From the NCBI RefSeq assembly GCF_003347665.1, contig NZ_QDGA01000002.1:310001-374000 (forward strand): a DNA stretch of 64,000 bases. Direction: 5' to 3'. Below the pieces are notes generated by a model. That model was not told the DNA's origin. It saw only the letters and a list, made by a program, of their open reading frames with translations, and made no database searches. Position 1 is the first letter of the stretch. Each line of letters opens with the position of its first letter. Both the position numbers and the translations under genes were made by a program. Shown in pieces: positions 27,005 through 35,669 of the stretch. Source of the stretch: Microvirga calopogonii (lineage in GTDB: Bacteria; Pseudomonadota; Alphaproteobacteria; Rhizobiales; Beijerinckiaceae).

Positions 27005-27089
27005 TGGTGCCCAGGAGAGGACTCGAACCTCCACGGTGTTACCCGCTGCTACCTGAAAGCAGTGCGTCTACCAATTCCGCCACCTGGGC
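27005..27089 (-). tRNA. tRNA-Leu (anticodon CAG)
   Basis: Read on the minus strand from 27089, the sequence folds as a type II tRNA. The acceptor GCCCAGG pairs with CCTGGGC before A-CCA. The D-arm contains GGAATTGGTAGACGC. The anticodon stem CTGCT/AGCAG encloses loop TTCAGGT, with anticodon CAG. There is a variable arm, and the T-loop is GGTTCGAGTCC. CCA is encoded at 27005-27007. The length of 85 is normal for tRNA-Leu. Confidence 0.95.
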
Positions 27090-27267
27090 ATGCCTCGTCG
27101 GCGAGGCTTCGTTTACGGTGCTTCTCAGGCTTCGTCAATCACTGAAAATGCGACCGATGCGCTTTCTTTTGCTGCACCTCTTCACAGGGGAGCGGCGTTT
27201 GACTAGAGACAATTTCGAATTTCACACCCAAGCTCCATGCAAGCCCTTAGCCGGGCAGGAGAGTTTC

Positions 27268-28374
27268 ATGATCGGTGCCCTTCGCACGCCTGAGCAGCAA
27301 ACCGTCACCGTTTTCGGCGGATCGGGCTTTCTCGGCCGTTACGTGGTGAGCCGTCTGGCCGAGCGCGGCTATCGCGTCCTCGTGCCGACCCGCCAGCCGA
27401 ACCTCGCGAACTTCCTGCCCCTGGGCAAAGTCGGACAGATCAACCCGATTCACGCCAACCTGCGCAACGAGGACTCGGTCGCCCATGCGGTGGCCCGGGC
27501 GGATCATGTGGTCAATCTCGTGGGCATCCTGCAGGAAACCGGCCGCCAGCGCTTCGACACGCTCCAGGCCAAGGCGCCGGCCATGATCGCCCGGCTCGCC
27601 AGGAAGGCCGTGTCCTTCACCCATGTCTCGGCCATCGGGGCGGATGCGAATTCCGAATCGGCCTATGCGCGTTCCAAGGCCGAGGGTGAGGCCGCCTTGC
27701 TCGAGGCACGGCCGGATGCCGTGATCCTGCGCCCGTCCCTCATGTTCGGACCGGGCGACAGCTCCTTCAACCGGTTCGGGACGCTCGCGCGCATGCTCCC
27801 CGTGCTGCCGCTGCCGGGCGCCGACACCCGGTTCCAGCCGGTCTATGCAGGCGATGTGGCCGAGGCCGTTGTGCGTGCCGTGGACGGCGCAGTGCCGGGT
27901 GGCCGCGTCTATGAGCTCGGCGGACCCGAGATCCGCACCATGCGCCAGATGATGGAATTCGTCCTCGAGGTCACTGAGCGCAAGCGCCCGATTGTGCCCC
28001 TGCCCGGCAACCTGGCCCGGACCATGGGCGGCGTCCTGGGGACGCTCGACTGGCTGACGCTCGGCCTCATTCCGAACGAACTCGTCACCACCCGCGACCA
28101 GGCGATCCTGCTCGAGACGGACAACGTGGTCTCGGAAGGCGCCGTCCACGAGGGCCGGACGCTCCAGGGCCTCGGGCTCACGCCGACCACCATCGAGGCG
28201 ATCGTCCCGAGCTACCTCCTGCGCTTCCGCAAGACCGGCCAGTTCGACCTCAAGCGCAACGCGCCTCCCGGCAACACGCCGGACCTGCTCGCGCATCGTT
28301 CGGGCGGAGCCGGATCCGGCTTCCACCCGGAGCGGGCTACTGGACCCGCCGTCGGCCAGTCGTCGAGCCATTAG
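27268..28374 (+). CDS. Complex I NDUFA9-like NAD(P)-binding protein (atypical SDR)
   Basis: A 368-residue atypical short-chain dehydrogenase. The nucleotide-binding motif is TVFGGSGFLGRYVVSRLAERG at residues 14-34. SAYARSKAEGEAALLEA holds a degenerate YxxxK, and VILRPSLMFGPGDSSFNRF is typical of the NDUFA9/YlbE-like subgroup found in alphaproteobacteria. Members accompany or stabilise respiratory complex I or act on quinone-related substrates; here the role is not shown. ATG 27268 follows CAGGAGAG. The frame is open upstream only because it crosses the antisense of the tRNA. Confidence 0.85.
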   Translation: MIGALRTPEQQTVTVFGGSGFLGRYVVSRLAERGYRVLVPTRQPNLANFLPLGKVGQINPIHANLRNEDSVAHAVARADHVVNLVGILQETGRQRFDTLQAKAPAMIARLARKAVSFTHVSAIGADANSESAYARSKAEGEAALLEARPDAVILRPSLMFGPGDSSFNRFGTLARMLPVLPLPGADTRFQPVYAGDVAEAVVRAVDGAVPGGRVYELGGPEIRTMRQMMEFVLEVTERKRPIVPLPGNLARTMGGVLGTLDWLTLGLIPNELVTTRDQAILLETDNVVSEGAVHEGRTLQGLGLTPTTIEAIVPSYLLRFRKTGQFDLKRNAPPGNTPDLLAHRSGGAGSGFHPERATGPAVGQSSSH

Positions 28375-28428
28375 CGGAAAAGTGGGAACCGGTTTTGCGT
28401 GAAAAGATGCGCAAAGCCAAAGCTCAAA

Positions 28429-28462
28429 GCATCGGACCCGAGTTGAAGATCAGGTCCGATGC
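28429..28462. repeat. Palindromic intergenic repeat (GCATCGGACC family)
   Basis: The arms GCATCGGACC and GGTCCGATGC flank a 14-base loop. It is the end of a longer element (from about 28375: AAAAGTGGGAACCGGTTTTG) typical of dispersed repeats in Hyphomicrobiales. The related palindrome at 30557-30601 shares the CGGACC core. It lies between convergent genes and could also stop transcription. Confidence 0.6.
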
Positions 28463-28473
28463 CATGAAACCCT

Positions 28474-29205
28474 TTAGACCTTCTCGATCGAGACCGCGTC
28501 GTCCCGGCGCAGCGGCAGCGGCTTCGCCGGATTCCGCGTGAGCTTCTTGTGCAGGTGAACCATCAGGGCCGCGCCGAAGATCGGCGTAATCAGGTTCACC
28601 ACCGGCACGAGCACCAAAGCCGCCACCACGGCGCCGGCGGCCAGCACTGTTCCCCGATACTCCGTTCGCAGGCGCGCCACGTCCTCAGGATGCCAGAAGC
28701 GGCCCGCCGCCAGCTCGAAATATTCCCGGCCCAGCAGATAGGCGTTGGCGACGAAGAACACGCCGATATTGATACCGGGGATGAAGAACAGGAGCAGGGC
28801 CACAAGGTTCACCAGCAGCGACAGGCCGGCGAAGCGGAGGCCGTAGATCAGGGACTGGCCGAAGGGCAGAGCCCGGCCGGGCGGATCGGCCGGGTAGTTG
28901 TCCCGTTCCACCACCTCGGCGACGTCGTCGAGGAAGTAGCCTGCCACGATGGCGGAAATGGCCGGCAGCAGATAGACCAGGACGACGAAGAGGCCGAAAC
29001 CCGCAAGGAAGAACGCGAAACTGTCGATGATCGGATAAGTGGCGCTCAGATGGTGATCGTTCAGGAAGATGTCGAACAGCTTGGTCAGGCCGAGCCAGAC
29101 CAGGAGCAGCAGCGCCATCGTCAATCCAATCGATTTCCAGAGGATACGCCGCAGGGCCGGCGAGAAAACCGCGCGGGCCGCCGCGAAAACCGATTGAATC
29201 AGCAT
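28474..29205 (-). CDS. EI24/CysZ-like membrane protein
   Basis: A 243-residue protein with four or more membrane spans. The conserved segment FIPGINIGVFFVANAYLLGREYFELAAGRF matches the EI24 domain shared with CysZ sulfate permeases; RTEYRGTVLAAG and LVPVVNLITPIFGAALMVHL follow. Bacterial members are annotated as sulfate transporter CysZ-like, but without a nearby sulfur gene this is only a family-level call. It is divergent from the amine-oxidase-like gene, with 53 bases between start codons. Confidence 0.82.
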   Translation of the reverse strand: MLIQSVFAAARAVFSPALRRILWKSIGLTMALLLLVWLGLTKLFDIFLNDHHLSATYPIIDSFAFFLAGFGLFVVLVYLLPAISAIVAGYFLDDVAEVVERDNYPADPPGRALPFGQSLIYGLRFAGLSLLVNLVALLLFFIPGINIGVFFVANAYLLGREYFELAAGRFWHPEDVARLRTEYRGTVLAAGAVVAALVLVPVVNLITPIFGAALMVHLHKKLTRNPAKPLPLRRDDAVSIEKV

Positions 29206-29258
29206 CTGTCGTTTGGTCCTTGCAAAGCATCACTTGATGCGGGAAGCGGACCTTACTT

Positions 29259-30557
29259 ATGAACGATCCCGCCGCAAAGCGAGGGGTGAAGAAAGCCGTG
29301 CCGATGGAGATTGAAACCGCGACGAGCTGGAACGCCAATCCCGATGTGGTGGTCGTCGGTGCGGGAAGCGCCGGGATCGCCGCGGCGCGGCGCCTCCTGG
29401 CGTCGGGGCTGATGGTGACGGTGCTCGAAGCACGGAACCGGATCGGGGGGCGCACGGTCACGCGCCGATTCAAGGGCCATCCTGTCGATCTCGGCGCCCA
29501 TTGGCTTCATGCCGGTCCGATCAATCCTCTCGTGAAGCTCGGCCGCCTGCGCAGTGAGCCCCTGCGCCGGGCCCCCGTGAACGGACACTTCTACGTCCGC
29601 GGCAGGCTGGGCACCCGGACCGAGCGGGCAGCCCTCGACCGGGCCTTCGACATGGCCGACCGGGCCATGGCCCAGGCGGCCAAGGCCCGGGATGATCAGC
29701 CGGCGGCCAGAGTGCTTCCCCCGATGGGGCCGCAGGGGCGGCGGGTGGCGGCCATCCACGGCCTCGTCTCGGGCCGGCCGCTCGACGAGGTGAGCCTGCA
29801 CGATTTCCCGAGCATGGAATATTCGGACAACCTGTTCATCGCCGGCGGGCTCGGCGCCTATGTGGGCCGCCTGGCGCACAATTTTCCGGTGCGGCTCGGC
29901 ACCGCCGTTCAAGGCATCGACTGGTCCGGCGAGGGGGTGAGGATCGACACTTCGGCCGGAACGCTCCAGGCCAGGGCCGTCATCGTCACCGCGCCCATGG
30001 CGGTGCTGCAGCGGGGTGCGATCCGCTTCGCGCCCGCCCTGCCCCATGCCGTCGCTGAGGCCATCGACGGGTTCACGCAAGGCGTTTACGAGCATGTGAT
30101 CCTGCACTGGCCGGATTCGCCCTTTCGCGGGGCGGACCGGCTCGCGAGCCTCACCGGAACGCACCGGCAGCCGCCGGGCCTTCTGACCCGGATCGACGGC
30201 ACGCCGTTTCACTTCTTCGAGCTCGACCAGCCTGCCGCTTCCTCCTTCGACCGGAGGGATGTCCATGCCCCCTACCGATATGCCCGGGAGGTGCTGGCGG
30301 AGCAGTTCGGCCATCGGGCGATCCGCAACCTCTCCGCCGTGCACGGCACCGCCTGGCGGCACGATCCCTGGTCGCTCGCCTCCTGGGCTGTCGTGCCGCC
30401 GGGGCTCTATGCCATCCGGGACGTCCTGAAGGCGCCGGTCGGGGAGCGGATCTGGTTTGCCGGCGAGGCGCTCTCGCGGGCCCAGTGGGGCACGGCCGGA
30501 GGGGCCTGGGAAGAAGGCGAGAGGGCGGCCGGCCAAATCATCGCTCGGCTGCGCTAG
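29259..30557 (+). CDS. FAD-dependent amine oxidase-like protein
   Basis: A 432-residue flavoprotein of the flavin monoamine oxidase family. It has the FAD-binding motif DVVVVGAGSAGIAAARRLLASG at about residues 28-49, then LEARNRIGGRT and VDLGAHWLH, the usual second FAD contacts. The C-terminal IWFAGEALSRAQWGTAGGAWEEGERAA closes the FAD site. The substrate is unknown. A 20-bp perfect palindrome begins at the last base of its stop codon. Confidence 0.88.
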   Translation: MNDPAAKRGVKKAVPMEIETATSWNANPDVVVVGAGSAGIAAARRLLASGLMVTVLEARNRIGGRTVTRRFKGHPVDLGAHWLHAGPINPLVKLGRLRSEPLRRAPVNGHFYVRGRLGTRTERAALDRAFDMADRAMAQAAKARDDQPAARVLPPMGPQGRRVAAIHGLVSGRPLDEVSLHDFPSMEYSDNLFIAGGLGAYVGRLAHNFPVRLGTAVQGIDWSGEGVRIDTSAGTLQARAVIVTAPMAVLQRGAIRFAPALPHAVAEAIDGFTQGVYEHVILHWPDSPFRGADRLASLTGTHRQPPGLLTRIDGTPFHFFELDQPAASSFDRRDVHAPYRYAREVLAEQFGHRAIRNLSAVHGTAWRHDPWSLASWAVVPPGLYAIRDVLKAPVGERIWFAGEALSRAQWGTAGGAWEEGERAAGQIIARLR

Positions 30558-30601
30558 AGCCTCGGACCCAAAAGTGCACACCACTTTTGGGTCCGAGGCT
30601 C
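30557..30601. repeat. Perfect 20-bp palindrome, likely bidirectional terminator or repeat
   Basis: The left arm GAGCCTCGGACCCAAAAGTG (30557-30576) and right arm CACTTTTGGGTCCGAGGCTC (30582-30601) are exact complements around a 5-base loop. It abuts the end of the amine-oxidase-like gene. The CGGACC core links it to the repeat at 28429. There is no long T tract, so a repeat acting as a hairpin barrier is as likely as a classical terminator. Confidence 0.7.
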
Positions 30602-30662
30602 CTTCTCTTGACTGGCGCATCGGATGAGGCGGACCGGGAGGGCCGCACCATGCGTGAGGCAT

Positions 30663-30941
30663 TCAGGTCCGGAACAGGTCGGTATCCAGCTGGGTGCGCA
30701 CCCAGGTCACGGCGTCGTCGAGGGTGGACAGAACCGGTGGCGTCGTGCTGATCAGGCCGCTGCAGGGACCGAAACCCGCTTCCAGGAACCAGCCGCCGGC
30801 CTGCTCATGCCCGCCCGCCGTTTCCTCCGGCGTCACCCAGGTGAAGACGGCCACCAACTGCCCGTCCACGAGGACGAGCTGCCCTTCATGCCTGCCGCCA
30901 TCCGCCAGAACAGGCATCGCCTGGAGAGTAATGTCGCTCAT
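30663..30941 (-). CDS. Small hypothetical protein (92 aa)
   Basis: A 92-residue acidic soluble protein with alternating strand-like segments (GQLVLVDGQLVAVFTWVT) and a C-terminal helix (DDAVTWVRTQLDTDLF). No family is recognised. Codon usage and the lack of a competing frame support it as real. It ends 105 bases from the amine-oxidase-like gene and follows the Crp/Fnr gene by 14 bases on the same strand, so the two are probably co-transcribed. Confidence 0.6.
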   Translation of the reverse strand: MSDITLQAMPVLADGGRHEGQLVLVDGQLVAVFTWVTPEETAGGHEQAGGWFLEAGFGPCSGLISTTPPVLSTLDDAVTWVRTQLDTDLFRT

Positions 30942-30955
30942 CGTCTTTCCGAAAG

Positions 30956-31690
30956 TCAGGGCTGCCGGTCTTCGTTCTGAAGGCTGAGATAGGTCGAGGT
31001 GAACTCACCCACCTTCTTCAACCGTTCCCAATCGAGAATGGTCAACGCGTCACCCTGGAAACGGATCAGCCCTTCCTTGCGCAGCTCCTGCAGCACGCGG
31101 TTCACGTGAACCGTCGACAATCCGAGCGTGTCGCCGAGTTCCGCCTGCGTGATGGGAAGCTGGATCGTATCGCCCTCGACCCGGCCGATCGCCTTCAGGC
31201 GAAGGTACAGCTCGCAGATCAGATGCGCCATGTGCGCCGTGGCGGACAGGCGGCCCATGGCCGTGAGCCACTCCCGGTGGACGGCGCCGTCGATCAATGT
31301 GTTGAGCCAGAGCAACCGGGTGAGGTGGGGATATTCGTCGGTGATCTTCTCGAGCGTCGCATGTGGAACGAGGGCGATGCGGCAATTGGTGAGCGCCAGC
31401 ACGCCATGGTCCATCGTCTTCAGGAGGAAACTGTGCAGGTCGATGAAGTCGCCGGCGACATGGATCGCCGAGATCTGCCGCCGGCCGTTCGAGACGATCT
31501 TGTAGCGGGCCGCGAAGCCTTCCAGGAGCAGCGAGCTCTCCGTCGGACGGTCACCCTCCCGTATGATGTCCTCATCGGCATCGACAATGCGAATCCGCGC
31601 GATGGCATTTTCGAGCACCCTCTTTTCGTCATCGGAGAGTCGCTCGTATTTCTCGAGCTTCAGGATAAGGGAATTGGTCATCAAGGCCAT
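30956..31690 (-). CDS. Crp/Fnr-family transcriptional regulator
   Basis: A 244-residue regulator. Residues about 20-140 form the cyclic-nucleotide-binding-like domain (IIREGDRPTESSLLLEGFAARYK, HVAGDFIDLHSFLLKT). The C-terminal winged helix includes ITQAELGDTLGLSTVHVNRVLQELRKEGLI. The N-terminal cysteine cluster of true FNR is missing, so direct oxygen sensing by an Fe-S cluster is not expected. It resembles the Crp/Fnr group that is abundant in Bradyrhizobium and Methylobacterium. ATG 31690 or 31681 are both possible starts; the frame is open to 31738. Confidence 0.88.
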   Translation of the reverse strand: MALMTNSLILKLEKYERLSDDEKRVLENAIARIRIVDADEDIIREGDRPTESSLLLEGFAARYKIVSNGRRQISAIHVAGDFIDLHSFLLKTMDHGVLALTNCRIALVPHATLEKITDEYPHLTRLLWLNTLIDGAVHREWLTAMGRLSATAHMAHLICELYLRLKAIGRVEGDTIQLPITQAELGDTLGLSTVHVNRVLQELRKEGLIRFQGDALTILDWERLKKVGEFTSTYLSLQNEDRQP

Positions 31691-31738
31691 GCGGGTAAGT
31701 ACGCTCCTGTTCTGGACAAACTCCTTTCCCGCCCGCAC

Positions 31739-32104
31739 TCACATATGTTTATGCTCAAGATGGATTTTGGTTGCCACGGGCCTCACCCCACATCTTCCCC
31801 TTGTCGAAGGGGGTGAGAGGGTCGGTGTATGTCCATAAAGGGAACGGCTGAGTTTCGTTCCCGGGCGTCGTCGCGCTGCCTTTGGGCAGACACCCGGCGG
31901 GGCACTGCCTGGAAATTGGCGTCTGGCTCAGCTCGAAGCCGGCATCCACGGCAGGATCAGATCAAGAACGATCGCCCCGGAGAGACAGGACTCACGGAGG
32001 AGGAACAACACGATACGGTGAATCACCAATGTCAGGGATCCCTTGGGCCAAGGGAAATCCACGGCTTTCACCAGCAGGACCGCACCCTTCGACTGAAAGC
32101 CCCT
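31739..32104. other. Intergenic region, no gene seen
   Basis: About 365 bases between two minus-strand genes. It contains an imperfect hairpin, CTCACCCC (31782-31789) with GGGGTGAG (31810-31817), of the type seen in dispersed Hyphomicrobiales repeats. The rest shows no ribosome site followed by a protein-like frame. The promoter of the Crp/Fnr gene should lie at its left end. Confidence 0.5.
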
Positions 32105-33097
32105 TCAGAGCATGCTGGGCAGAACGCGATCCGGCGGCTTGTGGCCATCGACGAAGGCGCGGATGTTGACGATGACTTTCTCGCCCATGGCTACACGGCC
32201 TTCATGGGTAGCCGAGCCCATATGCGGCAGCAGCACCACCTTGCCCTGCTTGGCGAGGCGCACGAGGCGCGGGTTGACCGCCGGTTCCTCTTCGAACACG
32301 TCGAGCCCTGCCCCCGCGATGGCGCCGGCTTCGATCAGCTTGGTCAGCGCACCCTCGTCGATGATCTCGCCGCGAGCGGTGTTCACAAGGATGGCGTCGG
32401 GTTTCATGAGCTTGAGGCGCCGGGCCGAGAGAAGATGATAGGTGGCAGGCGTATGCGGGCAGTTCACGGACACGATGTCCATGCGGGCCAGCATCTGGTC
32501 GAGGGACTCCCAATAGGTCGCCTCGAGTTCCGCCTCGACCTTCGGCGGCACGTGGCGCCGGTTATGGTAGTGGATCGACAGGCCGAAGGCCTTGGCGCGC
32601 CGGGCGAGCGCCTGGCCGATGCGTCCCATACCGACGATGCCGAGGCGCTTGCCCGTGATGCGCCGGCCCAGCATCCAGGTCGGCGACCAGCCGGCCCAGG
32701 TCCCGTCCGGGATCACGCGGGCGCCTTCGGGAATGCGGCGGGCAACCGCCAGGATCAGTGCCATGGTCATGTCGGCCGTGTCCTCGGTCAGCACGCCGGG
32801 CGTGTTGGTCACGGTGATCCCCCGGGCCACCGCCGCCGTCACGTCGATGTTGTCGACGCCGTTGCCGAAATTCGCGATGAGCTTCAGGTTGGGGCCGGCC
32901 TGCTCCAGCACGGCCGCGCCGATTTCGTCCGTGATGGTCGGCACGAGTACGTCCGCCGTCTTGACGGCTTCTGCCAGTTCCTCGGGGGAGAGGGCCTTGT
33001 CCTCGAGATTGAGGCGCGTGTCGAACAATTCGCGCAGGCGCGTCTCGATCACATCGGGCAGGCGGCGGGTGACAACGACGACAGGTCTCTTCTTCAT
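32105..33097 (-). CDS. D-2-hydroxyacid dehydrogenase (glyoxylate/hydroxypyruvate reductase-like)
   Basis: A 330-residue NAD(P)-dependent dehydrogenase. The Rossmann motif is LGIVGMGRIGQALARRAKAFG. The catalytic Arg lies in ILVNTARGEIIDEGAL, the Glu in GLDVFEEEPAV, and the His in VLLPHMGSATHEGR. The PHMGSAT form with SPTWMLGRRI fits the GyaR glyoxylate/D-glycerate dehydrogenase subgroup, so reduction of glyoxylate or hydroxypyruvate is likely. The reading frame extends to a TTG at 33106, but ATG 33097 (MKKRPVVVVTRR) is preferred. Confidence 0.9.
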   Translation of the reverse strand: MKKRPVVVVTRRLPDVIETRLRELFDTRLNLEDKALSPEELAEAVKTADVLVPTITDEIGAAVLEQAGPNLKLIANFGNGVDNIDVTAAVARGITVTNTPGVLTEDTADMTMALILAVARRIPEGARVIPDGTWAGWSPTWMLGRRITGKRLGIVGMGRIGQALARRAKAFGLSIHYHNRRHVPPKVEAELEATYWESLDQMLARMDIVSVNCPHTPATYHLLSARRLKLMKPDAILVNTARGEIIDEGALTKLIEAGAIAGAGLDVFEEEPAVNPRLVRLAKQGKVVLLPHMGSATHEGRVAMGEKVIVNIRAFVDGHKPPDRVLPSML

Positions 33098-33261
33098 CGA
33101 CTTCAAGCGTCCCCGGCACTTAAACCCTGCGAAGTTCAGAGAGTTTCACGCTCTCTTAACCCTGCTTCGGCAATCAAAGGTGACGACGCGCCGCGTGGCG
33201 GTCTCCGTCAAGCTTCTCTACCAGAGCCTCAACCCAAGACAAAGTCACGATCGGGGTAACC

Positions 33262-33795
33262 ATGCGCAAGATCGCCCTTGCCCTTGCTCTCGTCAGCCTG
33301 AGCGCCGCAACGGCCGTCGCTCAGCAACCCCCGGGCGGCCGTCTCGGCACCGGCCTGCCGGTGCCGCGCTATGTGAGCCTCAAGACGGACCGGGTGAACC
33401 TGCGCGAGGGCCCGTCCAAGGATCACAGGACCGCCTGGGTCTTCCAGCGGGCCGGCCTGCCGGTGGAAATCATTGCCGAGTACGAGACTTGGCGGCGCAT
33501 CCGCGATTCGGAAGGCACGGAAGGCTGGGTGCTTCACTCCCTCCTGTCGGGCCGGCGCACGGCGCTCGTCATGCCCTGGGCCAAGGGCAACCAGCCGCCC
33601 ATCAACCTGTTCGACCGGGCCGATGAGAAAGGCGGCGTGGCGGCCCATCTGCAGCCGGGCGTGATCACCAACATCAAGGGCTGCGACGGCAAATGGTGCC
33701 GCGTCGTGATCGTGCTGGACGGCGCCCGGGACGTGGACGGCTACATCCAGCAGGAGAAGCTCTGGGGTGTCTATCCCAACGAGACCGTGGAATAG
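33262..33795 (+). CDS. Exported protein with two SH3-like domains
   Basis: A 177-residue exported protein. The signal peptide MRKIALALALVSLSAATAVA is cleaved before QQPP. The first SH3 domain (YVSLKTDRVNLREGPSKDHRTAWVFQRAGLPVEII, ending EGWVLHSLLSG) is followed by a second, shorter one (NLFDRADEKGGVAAHLQPGVI to VDGYIQQEKLWGVYP). Such proteins are expected to bind cell-wall peptides in the periplasm. It is divergent from the hydroxyacid dehydrogenase. Confidence 0.88.
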   Translation: MRKIALALALVSLSAATAVAQQPPGGRLGTGLPVPRYVSLKTDRVNLREGPSKDHRTAWVFQRAGLPVEIIAEYETWRRIRDSEGTEGWVLHSLLSGRRTALVMPWAKGNQPPINLFDRADEKGGVAAHLQPGVITNIKGCDGKWCRVVIVLDGARDVDGYIQQEKLWGVYPNETVE

Positions 33796-33867
33796 GCTCT
33801 TTCCGATTTATCAAGCTTTTTGGCTATAGAAGGAAATATCGTTTCTTTTCTCGAAAGCCCTGTCTTC

Positions 33868-34014
33868 ATGAGCCTCAACCTAAGCTTCAAGCTACTGCCG
33901 ATCCTCGCCCTCGTTCTCGGCATTGCATCTCTTGTTGCCCCGCGCTTCCTGAACGTCTTCGTGGCGATCTTCCTGATCGTCTATGCGCTGGTCGGATTCG
34001 GCTTTATCCGCTGA
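33868..34014 (+). CDS. DUF3096 small membrane protein
   Basis: A 48-residue protein with two hydrophobic helices, ILALVLGIASLVAPRFLNVF and VAIFLIVYALVGFGFI, matching the short DUF3096 pattern (a proline after the first helix and a glycine-rich end). Function unknown; members are thought to lie in the inner membrane. ATG 33868 is chosen. The frame extends to a TTG at 33820, which would follow no better ribosome site. It lies 72 bases after the SH3 gene. Confidence 0.65.
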   Translation: MSLNLSFKLLPILALVLGIASLVAPRFLNVFVAIFLIVYALVGFGFIR

Positions 34015-34023
34015 AGGACAAGT

Positions 34024-34896
34024 TTAAGCAGCCCGTTTCAGGAGCCGCCTCCCGAAGATGTTGAAAGCCAGCCCGAGGACGATCACCGCGCCGCCGAGGG
34101 CCTCGATCGGGTGCATGACCTCTCCGAGTACAAGCGCGGACCCGAGAATCCCTGCCACGGGCACGAGAAGGGCGAAAGGCGTCACCACCGCTGCCGCATG
34201 GCGGGACAGGAGATAGGCCCAGATACCGAATGCCAGGAGCGTACTGGGATAGGCGAGATAGGCCACTGCCGCCAGGGTGCCCTTGTCGATATGGACAAGA
34301 GCCGAAACAACGCGGTCCGGCCCGTCCAGCCAAAGGGACAGGCCAAGTAGCGGCAGCGGTGCGATGAGGCTTGCCCAGACGATATAGCTCAGCATGTCCA
34401 CGCGGCCCGCGCGCTTGGAAATGGTGTTGGCTACTCCCCAGGACGCAGCCGCCGCCACCGTCATCAGGAATGGTGCCGCTCCGCTGCCGGTGAGGCGCGG
34501 CAGCGCGATGATGCAGAGCCCCAGAAAGCCGACGACACTGCCGAGCACCTGGTGGGGGCTAGGCCGCTCGTTCATCACGAGAGCGGCGAACAGGATGGTG
34601 AAGAAGACCTGAGCCTGCATCACGAGGGAAGCGAGGCTGGCCGGCATGCCAATGGCGAGCGCCGCGAAGAGCAGGCCGAACTGCCCTACCCCGAGGAAGA
34701 ATCCATAAGCCACCACGTTCCGCCAGCTTGTTTTGGGACGCGGGATGAAGAACACCGCGGGCAGCGCAGCGAAGAAGAAGCGCATGGCAGCAAGCAGCAG
34801 GGGCGGTGTGTTGTTAACACCTAGTTTGATGACGACGAAGCTGAGGCCCCAGAGGAACGCGACAAGGACGGCACAAAGGCTATGAGCAAGCGGCAT
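34024..34896 (-). CDS. EamA/DMT-family transporter
   Basis: A 290-residue membrane protein with ten predicted spans in two EamA repeats: residues about 5-135, beginning with LVAFLWGLSFVVIKLGV, and about 145-285, with FALLVPVAGILGSALVLGE. The second-repeat proline and the short basic end RRLLKRAA are typical. The family exports amino acids or metabolites at the inner membrane; the substrate is unknown. It ends 10 bases from the convergent DUF3096 gene. Confidence 0.9.
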   Translation of the reverse strand: MPLAHSLCAVLVAFLWGLSFVVIKLGVNNTPPLLLAAMRFFFAALPAVFFIPRPKTSWRNVVAYGFFLGVGQFGLLFAALAIGMPASLASLVMQAQVFFTILFAALVMNERPSPHQVLGSVVGFLGLCIIALPRLTGSGAAPFLMTVAAAASWGVANTISKRAGRVDMLSYIVWASLIAPLPLLGLSLWLDGPDRVVSALVHIDKGTLAAVAYLAYPSTLLAFGIWAYLLSRHAAAVVTPFALLVPVAGILGSALVLGEVMHPIEALGGAVIVLGLAFNIFGRRLLKRAA

Positions 34897-34962
34897 GATA
34901 GAGACATCCAGGTTGCCGCTCGCGAAACCCGGTCGGCCGCTTTAAGGACGTAACTTCGTTCT

Positions 34963-35439
34963 CTAAGCTTTGCAAGATTTGCGGCGCAGGCGCACGATGA
35001 CCTCGACGCCGGCCACTTCCATGCCGGCAGGAGGTTCGGGCAGGTCGGCCACGCTCACGGCGGCAGTCTCGGGCATGTCGACGAGTTCGCCCTCCTCCTC
35101 CAGGAAGAAGTGGTGATGCTCGGTCGGGTTGGTGTCGAAATAGGCCTTGGCCCCGTCCACCGACAGCTGGCGCAGGAGGCCGGCCTCCGTGAACTGGTGC
35201 AGGGTATTGTAGACCGTCGCCAGCGAGACCGGGACGCGAGCGCGTGACGCCTCGTCGAACAGCAGTTCAGCCGTGATGTGCCGGTCGCCCTTGCCGAACA
35301 GGAGCCAGCCCAGGGACACGCGTTGCCGGGTCGGGCGCAGACCCACGCGGCGCAGCTTGTCCCGCAATTCGGACACGGGACACCCCTTGCGATGCGGGGC
35401 GGTGGCGGACTCGATATAGGCGGATAAAGGATCGGTCAT
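34963..35439 (-). CDS. irr: Iron response regulator Irr (Fur family)
   Basis: A 158-residue Fur-family protein. It has the heme-regulatory Cys-Pro pair Cys20-Pro21 in [11 protein letters not shown], the winged helix [17 protein letters not shown] and [18 protein letters not shown], and the HHHFF metal/heme cluster in [14 protein letters not shown]. These are the marks of Irr, the rhizobial regulator that is degraded or inactivated upon heme binding and controls iron and heme genes. It is divergent from fabA, an arrangement conserved in Hyphomicrobiales. Confidence 0.93.
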   Translation of the reverse strand: MTDPLSAYIESATAPHRKGCPVSELRDKLRRVGLRPTRQRVSLGWLLFGKGDRHITAELLFDEASRARVPVSLATVYNTLHQFTEAGLLRQLSVDGAKAYFDTNPTEHHHFFLEEEGELVDMPETAAVSVADLPEPPAGMEVAGVEVIVRLRRKSCKA

Positions 35440-35669
35440 CGGCGGAACTGAATGAACGGATGGGCGCTTCTACCATCACAATCATAGGAAAGCGAGAGGA
35501 TTACCGCAAGGCTGCTCCGGGTGCGGCACCGGTTCCGAGAACGGTGAAGAATCCCGGCTCAGGTCCCTTTGATGGATCGCCAAGCCTGTGCTACCAGAGC
35601 CGGCACCCAGGTCCCGAGACCGTCTCGAGGCCGCTTGTTGAAGACGCGATGAAAGGATCGGCATCCGGA

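Noticed and set aside
26933-27120. tRNA-Leu as an integration site of a genomic island
   Set aside because: No integrase or direct repeat of the tRNA 3' end is present in the flanking sequence.
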